The position numbers and the translations under genes are program-made. This document shows positions 42,975-52,021 of a stretch of 64,000 nucleotides of DNA, piece by piece. Where the stretch lies: NCBI RefSeq assembly GCF_015668195.1, contig NZ_JADPFC010000001.1, forward strand, positions 434,001 to 498,000, in the 5' to 3' direction. The first letter of the stretch is position 1. Every line of letters begins with the position of its first letter. The notes under the pieces are model-generated. The model did not search any database, had not been told where the DNA came from, and saw nothing but the letters and a program-made list of their open reading frames with translations. Source of the DNA: Romboutsia_C sp015668195. Lineage in GTDB: Bacteria > Bacillota > Clostridia > Peptostreptococcales > Peptostreptococcaceae.

Positions 42975-43685
42975 GTGGAAAATAAATTTATAAAAAGAAC
43001 AACCATTTTAATAGGTGAAGATGGATTAGAAAAACTTAAAAATTCAAATATTCTAGCTATAGGAGTAGGTGGAGTAGGAAGTTTTTGTGTAGAGGCTTTA
43101 ATAAGAGCTGGAATAGGAAATATAACTATAGTAGATTATGCTAAAGTTTGTGAAAGTGATTTTAATAGGCAACTACCAGGGCTTAATTCAAACTTAGGCA
43201 AAGATAAAGTAGAGGTAGTAAAAGAAAGACTTCTAGATATAAATAAAAACTTAAATATAAAAGCTATAAATTCTATATTTAACAAAGACACTAGCAAAGA
43301 AATAATTAATAATGATTATGATTATGTAGTGGATGCAATAGATATGGTATCATCTAAAATTCATTTAATAGAGGAGTGTACAAAAAGAAATATACCAATA
43401 ATTAGTTCTATGGGGATGGGAAATAAATTAGACCCAACAAAAATAGAAGTAAGTGATATTTCAAAAACTCATACTTGTCCCCTAGCTAAGGTAGTAAGAA
43501 AAGAATTAAGGGATAGAGATATTAATCATTTAAAAGTAGTTTTTTCAAGTGAACACCCTTTAGAGCTAAAAGAAAAAATATCAGATGGTCATAGAATAAT
43601 TCCAGGAAGTATATCTTTTATGTCATCTTCTGGAGGACTTATTATGGCATCTGAAGTTGTTAGAGATTTGTTAAATAATAAATAG
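42975..43685 (+). CDS. tcdA: tRNA threonylcarbamoyladenosine dehydratase TcdA (CsdL)
   Basis: An E1-like adenylating enzyme that converts t6A37 of tRNA into its cyclic form. The 236-residue protein has the Rossmann motif GVGGVGSF (30-37), the ATP-binding RAGIGNITIVDYAKV, DFNRQLPG, and DAIDMVSSKIHLIE. The Cys in KTHTCPLAKVVRKELR and the final PGSISFMSS fit TcdA rather than MoeB or ThiF. GTG start with GGAGAG upstream. The name is shared with an unrelated clostridial toxin. Confidence 0.9.
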   Translation: MENKFIKRTTILIGEDGLEKLKNSNILAIGVGGVGSFCVEALIRAGIGNITIVDYAKVCESDFNRQLPGLNSNLGKDKVEVVKERLLDINKNLNIKAINSIFNKDTSKEIINNDYDYVVDAIDMVSSKIHLIEECTKRNIPIISSMGMGNKLDPTKIEVSDISKTHTCPLAKVVRKELRDRDINHLKVVFSSEHPLELKEKISDGHRIIPGSISFMSSSGGLIMASEVVRDLLNNK

Positions 43686-43786
43686 AAATTAAAATTTTAT
43701 CTATAATTTCTTTAAGTGACAATGATAATAAAGACTGCATATTATATTTAAAGTCTAATTATAGCATTGTTACGGGGGGAGTATGT

Positions 43787-44266
43787 TTGATTAATTTTAT
43801 TATTTATTTAATGTGCATTTTTTTATTCATTTTTTCATTTATAAAAGATCCCAAAAAAACAAAAAGTGCTTTTGTAAAAGGAATGAAATCATTAGAAGCT
43901 ATAATGCCTCAATTCTTTCTTATTGTAATTATAATCGGTATAATCCTATCTATATTAGACACAGAGTCTATATCAAAGCTTATTGGCGAAGAATCAAAAT
44001 TTATTGGAACAACTATATCATCAGTAATAGGCGCAGTTACTATGATGCCTACATTTGTAGCTTTTTCAGTGGGGGATTCTCTACTTAAAAGTGGAGCTGG
44101 ATATGCACAAGTAGCAGCATTTATATCAACTTCTACTATGGTTGGAATATTAACACTTTCACTAGAATCAAAATTTATAGGAAAGAAGGCTGCTCTTTAT
44201 AGAAATGTTGTAGCATTTATATTTGCTTTTGTAGTAGCTTTTTTTGTAGGGGGAATTTTAGGATGA
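43787..44266 (+). CDS. Half-size permease (SO_0444/DUF318-like), first subunit
   Basis: A 159-residue membrane protein with four or five helices; PQFFLIVIIIGIILSIL, then TTISSVIGAVTMMPTFVAF and AFISTSTMVGILTLSLE are the conserved half of the DUF318/ArsP-like permease family. The full-length family has two such halves in one chain. TTG 43787 with ACGGGGGGAG before it is the only start with a good site. It overlaps the next gene by four bases (ATGA), so both halves are probably made together and assemble. Substrate unknown. Confidence 0.75.
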   Translation: MINFIIYLMCIFLFIFSFIKDPKKTKSAFVKGMKSLEAIMPQFFLIVIIIGIILSILDTESISKLIGEESKFIGTTISSVIGAVTMMPTFVAFSVGDSLLKSGAGYAQVAAFISTSTMVGILTLSLESKFIGKKAALYRNVVAFIFAFVVAFFVGGILG

Positions 44267-44796
44267 TTAATATAAGATTTATTTTAAATAGATATAAATA
44301 TGTATTTATTGGATTTATTATTTGCATATTTATATATTTTTTTAATAATAATTTGGGAGCTAATATTTTTAGCAATGTAAAATCTAGTATTTTGCAAATG
44401 TTAGGTATTCTTCCAGGAGTTATGATTTTACTTTCTCTTTTGGAGGAGTGGGTTCCTAGAGAGTATTTTATTAAGTATATGGGAAATAAATCAGGCTTAC
44501 TTGGTATATTTTTATCTTTTGCTTTAGCATGTTTTGCAGCAGGTCCTATGTATGCAGCATTTCCTTTTGCCAAAGTTCTTATGGATAAAGGGGTTAGGTT
44601 TTCAAATATAATTATATTTTTAAATGCTTGGTGTGTTATTAAGATTTCTACGTTGACATTTGAAATAGATGCTCTTGGATATGAGTTTACATTAGTTAGA
44701 CTTATAATTGATATAATTGGAGTAATATTTATGGGATACTTGGTTGAGTTTATAGATAAAAAACAAATACATTTTAGTAGAAGGCATAATACCTAA
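44263..44796 (+). CDS. Half-size permease (SO_0444/DUF318-like), second subunit
   Basis: A 177-residue membrane protein with about five helices. The core LPGVMILLSLLEEWVPREY, then GIFLSFALACFAAGPMYAAF, PFAKVLMDKGVRFSN and AWCVIKISTL is the other half of the same permease fold. It starts inside the stop of the preceding gene. A small palindrome, AATACCTAAAGGTATT (44788-44803), overlaps its stop codon. Metal, arsenical or thiol-compound export has been proposed for relatives; nothing here decides it. Confidence 0.75.
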   Translation: MINIRFILNRYKYVFIGFIICIFIYFFNNNLGANIFSNVKSSILQMLGILPGVMILLSLLEEWVPREYFIKYMGNKSGLLGIFLSFALACFAAGPMYAAFPFAKVLMDKGVRFSNIIIFLNAWCVIKISTLTFEIDALGYEFTLVRLIIDIIGVIFMGYLVEFIDKKQIHFSRRHNT

Positions 44797-44818
44797 AGGT
44801 ATTACATCTTCTAAAATA

Positions 44819-45250
44819 TTATATAAATGTTTTAGTTTTATTAACTATAGAATTTGTAATTAAGTCAAATTTAACATAATTTCCAAGTTGGACTTGGTCT
44901 AAATATTCTACAATTATAGGATTTAAATCAACGTAAATATTTGATGCAAATATACCTATATTTTCGATTGGTTTAAGCTTTATATGAAAGCCATTATCTA
45001 CTAAACTTAATTTTATATTTTTTAGATTGTTTATAGCTTGTTTAGTTTGAGATACTATATCCATACATTCTATTGTTGAGTTTTTAATAATTTCTATTAT
45101 TTCATTTATATTAATTTCTATGTTTAAGTCTTTAGGATTTTCATTTTTGCATTTAGATGATTTGTCAATTATATAGTAAAGTATTGTTTTTTCAAGTATC
45201 GGTAGCTTAGTTGGTGAATTAGCTATTATTTTTGGTAAGTAAATTTCCAT
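44819..45250 (-). CDS. Protein of unknown function
   Basis: A 143-residue cytosolic protein: LPKIIANSPTKLPILEKTIL, two charged helices, SQTKQAINNLKNIKLSLVDN and an ending in ANPIIVEYL-like beta structure. The helix pattern (about 15-90) is compatible with a winged-helix fold, which would suggest DNA binding, but I see no family signature. AAAGGATAT is the ribosome site. It is convergent with the permease pair. Confidence 0.5.
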   Translation of the reverse strand: MEIYLPKIIANSPTKLPILEKTILYYIIDKSSKCKNENPKDLNIEININEIIEIIKNSTIECMDIVSQTKQAINNLKNIKLSLVDNGFHIKLKPIENIGIFASNIYVDLNPIIVEYLDQVQLGNYVKFDLITNSIVNKTKTFI

Positions 45251-45360
45251 ATTATATCCTTTCTGTAATGTATTTATTGGTTATTATAACATGAATTTAT
45301 ATTAAGTTTAATCTATAATCATAATATGATAATAATAAGCCTATAAAAAGATGATTATAT

Positions 45361-45397
45361 TAAAAGAAGGAGGAATGAATCGTTCCTCCTTCTTTTA
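45361..45397. repeat. GGAACG hairpin, copy 3
   Basis: An 18-bp stem, TAAAAGAAGGAGGAATGA and TCGTTCCTCCTTCTTTTA with one G-T pair. It lies between two divergently placed units, more than 100 bp from the nearest stop codon on either side. Confidence 0.75.
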
Positions 45398-45515
45398 ATA
45401 TATATTTTTTAATGGTATTTGAACAAATATTAAGTATAACATTGTTATCAAAGAAGCCAATGTGGCAGTATCAGAATAAAGCTAAATTAAGGGGAAGACT
45501 ATAGCATTATATATA

Positions 45516-46787
45516 TTAGATTTTAATAATTGCTAATAAATTAAATTCATACTCAGAATAAGTGATATTAAGGGTGCCACTATATTTTTTTACAATATCA
45601 TCTATGTTTTCAAGTCCAAATCCATGCATATTTGAATCTAACTTAGTAGAGTTATACTTTCCATTGTTAAATTTAATAATATCATTGTAATTATTACAAA
45701 TAGAGTAGCTAAAATAACCTTTATTGCAGCGAACTTTCAAAGATATTTTTCTCTGTGAAATGTCACTTAACTTTAAAGAAGCCTCAATAGCATTATCAAG
45801 CGTATTTGAAAAAATAGAACAAAGGTCAATATCTTCTAAAGGAAGAATCTCGTCTATATCAATATTAAAAAAACAATCAATCTGATTTTGTATTGCTAAA
45901 TTGTATTTTGAATTTATAACTGCATTTACAATACTATTTTTACAAAAGGCTCTATTACTTACATTAAACTTACCTGAAAGTTCATTAAAATATCCTTTAG
46001 CACCTTCTAAATTATCATACTCTAAAAATGAATATATTACAGATAAGTGGTTATTCATATCGTGACTTAGTTTTCTTACCTTTTTTTGATTTTCTTCAAG
46101 TTCCCTATAGTAGCTATATTCAAGTTTTAGGTTTTGATTTTCAAGGCGATTCTTAACGCTTTTAACTATGTATTCAATAAGAAATATCATAGTCAAGCTA
46201 GTAATTATACATGCAATTGCTATGGGATATGCTTGATATTCTTTTCCTATAGGTGTATTAATAATTGTTGTTATTATGGAAATAAACGGTGCCAAGCATA
46301 TAATATCTATCATAATCCATGTTTTTATATCAATATATCTACCTATATTACTTAGCTTGTCTTTAGAATAATGGTAAATTAAAAACCAAGAAAATGAAAT
46401 GATACACATTTCTAGTGTTTGAGCAAAATAATCTATCCATAAAGTTTCACCTAAATAAAGATAAACCTTAGCACAAAAGTCATTGGCAATTAAATTTATA
46501 GATACTACAATAGGATAAAAAATCATTACAGCAGAAATATTTTTAATATAGCTAGATTTATAAAAAACAACCATTATTAAAATAAAACCAATCATAGTAT
46601 AGAAAACATTAACAATATCTGAAGTATATATAATTACATTTGGAATAAGATAAGCTCCAAGTATAGAAGTAAATTTAGCATATTTATTATCTTTAACTGA
46701 TGAAAAATTTACTATAACCTTATAAAAATAGTAGCTTGTTACTGCATAAAGTATTAAAGTTGTAAGATTGTAAATTATATCATACAT
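45516..46787 (-). CDS. AgrC/GHKL-type sensor histidine kinase
   Basis: A 423-residue membrane kinase. Six or seven helices fill residues 1-210, then a cytosolic linker and the phospho-acceptor H242 in KLSHDMNNHLSVIYS. The GHKL ATPase domain has SNTLDNAIEASLKL (N-box) and HGFGLENIDDIVKKYSG (G2). This is the quorum-sensing/AgrC architecture. It follows its LytTR partner by 8 bp. The pair faces a BceAB-type exporter, so it may sense a peptide antibiotic or an autoinducing peptide; inference. Confidence 0.9.
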   Translation of the reverse strand: MYDIIYNLTTLILYAVTSYYFYKVIVNFSSVKDNKYAKFTSILGAYLIPNVIIYTSDIVNVFYTMIGFILIMVVFYKSSYIKNISAVMIFYPIVVSINLIANDFCAKVYLYLGETLWIDYFAQTLEMCIISFSWFLIYHYSKDKLSNIGRYIDIKTWIMIDIICLAPFISIITTIINTPIGKEYQAYPIAIACIITSLTMIFLIEYIVKSVKNRLENQNLKLEYSYYRELEENQKKVRKLSHDMNNHLSVIYSFLEYDNLEGAKGYFNELSGKFNVSNRAFCKNSIVNAVINSKYNLAIQNQIDCFFNIDIDEILPLEDIDLCSIFSNTLDNAIEASLKLSDISQRKISLKVRCNKGYFSYSICNNYNDIIKFNNGKYNSTKLDSNMHGFGLENIDDIVKKYSGTLNITYSEYEFNLLAIIKI

Positions 46788-46795
46788 AAAGGTAC

Positions 46796-47497
46796 CTACC
46801 TTAGCATTGTTTTTGCAAACTCAATCATAAATGAATTATATCTACCACGACTTATAGGTAAGGTTTCTTTATTTATAACTAAGCTACTAGATTCTACTGA
46901 AGATACATGGTTGATATTAATAAGATAACGTTGATGAATTCTTACGAAAAATGAAGGTAGATTTTTTTCAAGATTATCTAGTTTATCATAAAAATCTATA
47001 GTTTCCGTGAAAGTAACTGCATTTACCTTACGCCTATCGCTAGTAAAATAATAGGTATTACTTAAGTTTATCTTTTCAGTTTTAGATTTGGATTCTACAA
47101 TATAGAACTTATCTTGAATTTCATCTAATTCTTCAAGAGCAGAGTTTAAAACTTGTCCTATTTTTTCTGGTTTATAAGGCTTTAATATATAGTTAAATGC
47201 CTTAACTTCATACCCTTGGAAAACAAAATCAGGATATGATGTAACAAATATAATTATAGATTTTTTATTGTGTAATCTAATGTTTTTTGCAGTATCTATT
47301 CCATTTAGATCTTTCATTTCTATATCCGAAAATATAATATCATAATTTTCTTTAGTAATTGAATCAATAAGACTTTCTCCACAATCAAATTCATAGATTC
47401 TATAATCTAACCCCTTTAAATCTAAATGTATTGATAATATATTTTTGAGTAAATTAATTTGAGATTTTTCATCATCACATATTGCAATTTTAAGCAT
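46796..47497 (-). CDS. LytTR response regulator (AgrA type)
   Basis: A 233-residue regulator starting MLKIAICDDEKS. The receiver has acidic residues D9/D10, phospho-acceptor D58 in IIFSDIEMKD, Thr in FVTSYPD and Lys in ILKPYKPEK. The C-terminal LytTR DNA-binding domain starts near residue 135 and holds FFVRIHQRYLININHVSSVE and SRGRYNSF. ATG 47497 is preferred because GGGGG lies upstream; a longer start at 47536 is unlikely. It probably binds the direct repeats at 47534-47565. Confidence 0.92.
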   Translation of the reverse strand: MLKIAICDDEKSQINLLKNILSIHLDLKGLDYRIYEFDCGESLIDSITKENYDIIFSDIEMKDLNGIDTAKNIRLHNKKSIIIFVTSYPDFVFQGYEVKAFNYILKPYKPEKIGQVLNSALEELDEIQDKFYIVESKSKTEKINLSNTYYFTSDRRKVNAVTFTETIDFYDKLDNLEKNLPSFFVRIHQRYLININHVSSVESSSLVINKETLPISRGRYNSFMIEFAKTMLR

Positions 47498-47533
47498 AAA
47501 AATTATTCCCCCTATTTTTTTATTATAGCATAC

Positions 47534-47565
47534 CAAAAATTACAATATCACTGCAAAAGATTACA
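47534..47565. promoter_or_regulatory. Candidate LytTR operator: two direct repeats 21 bp apart
   Basis: CAAAAATTACA (47534-47544) and CAAAAGATTACA (47554-47565). The ATTACA cores start at 47539 and 47560, two helical turns apart, as with known AgrA/VirR-type sites. TATAGT lies just downstream at 47571 toward the exporter genes. Confidence 0.55.
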
Positions 47566-47633
47566 TTTGGTATAGTTTTTAACGCCTTAATAAAAATATA
47601 CAATTAAATTATAAAATATTAGGAGGGAAGATT

Positions 47634-48389
47634 ATGCTTAAAGTTAAGAATTTATATAAAAGTTATAAAACAGGAAATGTAAATTATGATGTATTAAAAA
47701 ATATATCTTTTGATGTGAAAAAGGGAGAGTTTGTAGCTGTTATGGGGCCATCAGGAAGTGGAAAAACTACACTTTTAAATTGTATTTCTTGTTTTGTGCC
47801 TTTTAAAAAAGGCGAAATATTACTTGGAGGAGAAAATATATCAGGATTAAATGAAGAAAGTTTAGCAGATATAAGAAATCAAAAGTTAGGGTTTGTTTTT
47901 CAAGATTTTATGTTATTAGATGGATTGAGTGTAATAGAAAATATTTGTTTACCACAAATTATAGCAGATAAAGATGTTACTAAAATGGAAATACTAGCAA
48001 ATAAACTTTGTGATACTTTTGGTATTTCACATATAAAAGATAAATATCCAGCAGAAATATCGGGAGGAGAAAAACAACGTAGTGCTGTTGCAAGAGCTCT
48101 TATTAATAAACCATATATTATTTTAGCAGATGAACCAACTGGAAACTTAGATAGTAAATCATGTAGAGCTGTTATAGATTCATTTGTTCAAGCAAAAAAA
48201 GAATTAGGTGCAACTGTATTTATGGTAACTCACGATAGTTTTGCAGCATCATTTTGTGATAGGGTTATAGTTCTTAAAGATGGAGAAGTATATACAGAAC
48301 TTACTAAAACTACAAGTCGTATTGAGTTTATGGATAAACTCCTAGATACACTTAAAAAACTAGGGGGTGATGATAGTGACAATGAATAA
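47634..48389 (+). CDS. BceA-type ABC ATPase
   Basis: A 251-residue ATPase of the MacB/BceA group: Walker A GPSGSGKTT, Q-loop FVFQDFMLLDGLSVIENI, C-loop EISGGEKQRSAVARAL, Walker B IILADEPTGNLD and the switch THDSF. Such ATPases pair with a single large FtsX-type permease to remove or sense cell-wall antibiotics such as bacitracin. AGGAGG stands six to eight bases before the ATG. The 3' end overlaps the permease gene by 14 bp. Confidence 0.93.
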   Translation: MLKVKNLYKSYKTGNVNYDVLKNISFDVKKGEFVAVMGPSGSGKTTLLNCISCFVPFKKGEILLGGENISGLNEESLADIRNQKLGFVFQDFMLLDGLSVIENICLPQIIADKDVTKMEILANKLCDTFGISHIKDKYPAEISGGEKQRSAVARALINKPYIILADEPTGNLDSKSCRAVIDSFVQAKKELGATVFMVTHDSFAASFCDRVIVLKDGEVYTELTKTTSRIEFMDKLLDTLKKLGGDDSDNE

Positions 48390-50475
48390 TGTTATATCAA
48401 GGCTTAGAAAAAACAGCATAAAAAATTATTATATGCTTGCTTTTTGTATAACCTTATCAGTGCTTTTAGTTACCTCATATGCATTGATGTTTTTTAGCCC
48501 AACAGTAATGAACATCTTACCATCAGGAGGAGATAGTAGAAAACAAGGTTATATGATATTTTCTATAGCAATTATTGGATGTGCTGTATTTACAACTTAT
48601 GCATCTTCTTTATTCTATAAATATAAAAGTCGTGAGTTTGGAATATTAATGGCATTAGGAGAAAGAAAGTCAAAGCTTAAAAAAGTTTTGTTAAAAGAAC
48701 TTATATTTATTATTCCTATATGTTTAATAGTTGGGGTGGTTCTTAGTATTCCTGTTTCTTATATAATATGGAAGATTTTTCAAATATTTATTATAGATAC
48801 AAAAGAAATGGCATATCAATTTGGAGCTACAGGACTTATATTTGGAGTTGGCTTTTGTGTTTTTGTAACATTATGTATATTTATAAATGGTGCTAAGTTT
48901 ATAAAAAGAAGTAATATTATGGATATTATCTATGAACAAAGAAAATCGGAAGTTGTAAAAGATATTAAGCCTTGGGCTGGAATAGTTGGCTGGATATTAG
49001 TTATAAGTGGATTATTTTTAGGATATGGGGTTCCAATTATAATAGCAGAAACAATAGGATATCATATACCATCTATATGGAATATTGTGTATTTATTATC
49101 ACTTTTAGGTCTTTATATGGTATTAACTCATGCAATAATTTACAGCAAAAAAGGGAAAAATCCTAAAAAGTATTATAAAAATATTATATCAACAAATATG
49201 ATGAGATTTTCAGGAAAACAAACAGTTAGGAACATGTGTGTAATAACATTTTTAATTGCAGGAGGATTGTTTGCAGCATTTTATACACCTACAATGATAG
49301 CTAGTCACTTAGTAGATATAAAAAACAATCCAATAGATTATGCTTTTTATTACAAAGGAAATGAAAATCAAATAAATAAAGAAGACATATATTCTCTTTC
49401 TAAGGATCATAATGTTTCTATAACAGATTACTATGAAGTAGATTCTATTTCACTTATTACAAATGGATATTATAGAGATTATGATGAAAACAATATGCTT
49501 ATAGATGAGTATATAAAAAAAATGCAATATAATGAGTTTTTCAAAGAAAGTGATTTTAATAAAGTATCAGGACAAAATATAGATGTTGCTAAAGGTGAGT
49601 ATTATAAAGTTATAGCTGAGGGAGAATCTGAAATTATTTGGTCAAAATTTAATGATTTAGATACAATAACTCATCCAGTAACAGAAGAATCTGAGAAAAT
49701 AAAATTTGCAGGAACAGTTTCTTTTAGACCTTTTATAAAAGAAAATCAAGGAAAGTATGTAATATCAGATGAAGATTATTTAAGACTTTCAAAAGGATTA
49801 CCAAAAGAACAATATGATAAGTTTGTGTTATTTAATGTTATAAATCCAGATGAAACTTATGAATTTGCTAAAGCTTTAAAAGAAGAAATTATAAATAGAA
49901 GTTCAAAAGATATGGCAGTATCTACTTCTTTCGATGAGTATGAAAAAATGTTAGCAGAAAAAAAGGGAGAAGAGTATGATCATGATACTAAGTTAGAACT
50001 TTCTCCAGATGATACTCAACTTTTTAGGGAGTGGAAGTATTATCCTATGTTTAAACCTTTAGACAAACAAGATTTACTTAAGAATATGGCTGTGTTTATT
50101 ATGTTATTTATTTATATATCAATAATATGTTTAGCATCAACAGCAATAATAGCTTATACTAGAGCAGTAACTATTGGACTTGATAATAAACAGCTGTTTT
50201 CAGATATTAAAAAGCTTGGAGCAAACAAAAAATATATTGAAAAAAATATTAAGAAGCAGTTAGCTAAGGTATTTATATATCCAACAGTGATAGGGAGTAT
50301 TTTTACATATATGATATATCTTACTATATTCTACGGAAATAGCGGAGGTAATATATCGCAAGGAGAGTTTTTAGCTCTTGTTGTAGGATTATTAATAATT
50401 TTACTAGTAATATTATTTATGTTTATAATATATAAGTTTTCTCTTGAAAAAGTTAAAAAGATAGCTAAAATTTAG
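48376..50475 (+). CDS. BceB-type FtsX-domain ABC permease
   Basis: A permease of about 700 residues with ten helices. Helices 1-4 lie in the first 180 residues, with the FtsX core (KYKSREFGILMALGERKSKL), then helices 5-8. A large extracellular domain spans about 310-545, and two helices with the basic IKKLGANKKYIEKNIKKQL follow. This is the BceB layout, in which the big loop recognises peptide antibiotics. GTG 48376 is favoured (AGGGGG eight bases upstream), with ATG 48370 and 48382 as alternatives. Regulated, most likely, by the divergent LytTR system. Confidence 0.9.
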   Translation: MTMNNVISRLRKNSIKNYYMLAFCITLSVLLVTSYALMFFSPTVMNILPSGGDSRKQGYMIFSIAIIGCAVFTTYASSLFYKYKSREFGILMALGERKSKLKKVLLKELIFIIPICLIVGVVLSIPVSYIIWKIFQIFIIDTKEMAYQFGATGLIFGVGFCVFVTLCIFINGAKFIKRSNIMDIIYEQRKSEVVKDIKPWAGIVGWILVISGLFLGYGVPIIIAETIGYHIPSIWNIVYLLSLLGLYMVLTHAIIYSKKGKNPKKYYKNIISTNMMRFSGKQTVRNMCVITFLIAGGLFAAFYTPTMIASHLVDIKNNPIDYAFYYKGNENQINKEDIYSLSKDHNVSITDYYEVDSISLITNGYYRDYDENNMLIDEYIKKMQYNEFFKESDFNKVSGQNIDVAKGEYYKVIAEGESEIIWSKFNDLDTITHPVTEESEKIKFAGTVSFRPFIKENQGKYVISDEDYLRLSKGLPKEQYDKFVLFNVINPDETYEFAKALKEEIINRSSKDMAVSTSFDEYEKMLAEKKGEEYDHDTKLELSPDDTQLFREWKYYPMFKPLDKQDLLKNMAVFIMLFIYISIICLASTAIIAYTRAVTIGLDNKQLFSDIKKLGANKKYIEKNIKKQLAKVFIYPTVIGSIFTYMIYLTIFYGNSGGNISQGEFLALVVGLLIILLVILFMFIIYKFSLEKVKKIAKI

Positions 50476-50604
50476 CTAGCAGTTTATATTTATGCTTGCC
50501 TATATAACTATTTGAATGATTAATATATTAATTAAAGAAAATATAAAACTATTATATATATAAAGTAAATTTTATTATTATAAACTATAATATAAAATTT
50601 AATA

Positions 50605-50660
50605 AATAACTGTACCTGAGATTTTAAAGTATTTAAATACATAAGGTACAGTTATTTTTA
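50605..50660. terminator. Terminator between the exporter and the convergent carrier gene
   Basis: AATAACTGTACCT and AGGTACAGTTATT with a loop of about 26 nt; T tract on the plus strand. Confidence 0.65.
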
Positions 50661-50662
50661 TA

Positions 50663-51625
50663 TTATGTTTGTTTAACATAATTAATACTTAATAATATTT
50701 TAGACACTAGAAATAACACAGGCAATTCTATTAAAGGTCCTATTATAAGCGCTAATGATATTAAAGGCTCATTAGGAAAAGCTGAAACTGCTATTGCAAG
50801 TGCTATAGGTGAGTTTCTAGCTAAAGTAGTTAAGTTTAAAGCAACATTATCCTCTTTACTTAATTTTATTTTTCTACCAACAACTTGTCCAATAACTAAG
50901 TTAATTATAAAAAATAATAGTACTGGCAGTAAAAGCTGTAAAAGTACTTGAGGATTTTTAAGTAATACTTTACCTTGAGATGCAAACATTGAAATTATTG
51001 CTAAATTTAAAAAATAACCTTGGTAATCACAAGCTTTTAAAGATATATTTTCTTCAAAATAACTTAAACCTTTTTTATTAATTTTAATTTTTCTAAAAAT
51101 AGTAGCCAATAAAAGAGGTATAAATAAACTTACAACCATTCCTTGAGTAAGGCTTAATGCATCTATGTTTACACTTGAGCCTCCAATTAAAAATACATAC
51201 ACAGGAAGTAGTAGTAATTGAAGTATAAAGTTTAGTGGTAAAATTGATGCTCCTAATGCAACATTACCTTTTGCTATAGCTGTAAATATTAAATACCAAT
51301 CAGTACAAGGTGTTACCATAAGCATTATAAATCCAATTAACAGCTCTGGGCTATTTTGTAAGAAAAATTTCCCTAAAAAGAATATTAAAATAGGTGTCCA
51401 TACAAAATTTATAAGTATCGCTGTTAATGTAAACTTTATATTTTTAAATGATTTTGTAATATCTTTTAATGGTATTTGTATAAATACTAAAAATAACATT
51501 ATTATCAAAGAAGGCATGATTATATATTCAGAATAGATTTGTATAATATTTATTTGCCCGAGTATTATTCCTATTAATACCATCAATAATATAATCAAAC
51601 TTTGAAATTTATTAATATTGTCCAT
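50663..51625 (-). CDS. Bile acid:sodium symporter/ACR3-like carrier
   Basis: A 320-residue carrier with ten helices. MVTPCTDWYLIFTAIAKGNV, then LGASILPLNFILQLLLLPVY and LTTLARNSPIALAIAVSAFP with a final GPLIELPVLFLV are motifs of the BASS superfamily, on the branch often annotated as arsenic resistance. Unlike classic ACR3 the PCT motif is followed by DWYL. No arsR or arsC gene lies near. GGAGG precedes the ATG. Confidence 0.82.
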   Translation of the reverse strand: MDNINKFQSLIILLMVLIGIILGQINIIQIYSEYIIMPSLIIMLFLVFIQIPLKDITKSFKNIKFTLTAILINFVWTPILIFFLGKFFLQNSPELLIGFIMLMVTPCTDWYLIFTAIAKGNVALGASILPLNFILQLLLLPVYVFLIGGSSVNIDALSLTQGMVVSLFIPLLLATIFRKIKINKKGLSYFEENISLKACDYQGYFLNLAIISMFASQGKVLLKNPQVLLQLLLPVLLFFIINLVIGQVVGRKIKLSKEDNVALNLTTLARNSPIALAIAVSAFPNEPLISLALIIGPLIELPVLFLVSKILLSINYVKQT

Positions 51626-51720
51626 TTTAAACCTCCTTATATATTTACAATTTTATAGATATTTATTATCAATTGCAACTGTTTATTAAGAAGAATTAAA
51701 ATATAAAAAATGGAAAAATA

Positions 51721-51745
51721 AAAGAGGAACGATTCGTTCCTCTTT
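51721..51745. repeat. GGAACG hairpin, copy 4
   Basis: AAAGAGGAACG, ATT loop, CGTTCCTCTTT, an 11-bp perfect stem upstream of the carrier gene's start and not after a stop codon. Confidence 0.75.
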
Positions 51746-51751
51746 ATCTAA

Positions 51752-51892
51752 AGTTTATATTTAATTATATTATCATCACAATTAGTAATTATTACTGGAG
51801 CAATTAAAGATATATGCTCTGCTAATATTGCAAAAGATATATTAGATGATACAATGGAAGCTAGTAAAGATTTTTGGCCAACATTAAAATAA
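51752..51892 (+). pseudogene. Short open fragment, possible gene end
   Basis: A 46-codon open stretch without a usable start, reading SSQLVIITGAIKDICSANIA, then DDTMEASKDFWPTLK and a stop, followed at once by a good terminator. The composition and terminator suggest the 3' end of a lost gene. I cannot name the parent. Confidence 0.35.
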
Positions 51893-51896
51893 TAGA

Positions 51897-51928
51897 TAAA
51901 AAAGGGAATGTATTTCATTCCCTTTTTT
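51897..51928 (+). terminator. Terminator after the gene-end fragment
   Basis: AAAAAAGGGAATG, TATTT, CATTCCCTTTTTT. Confidence 0.85.
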
Positions 51929-52021
51929 ATTTTATATGTTTAAAAGAAGTGTTGTTTTTTAAATGTATTATACTAATATTAAGCTATAATATAAGTATTC
52001 AAAAATTGCAGGGGATATTTT

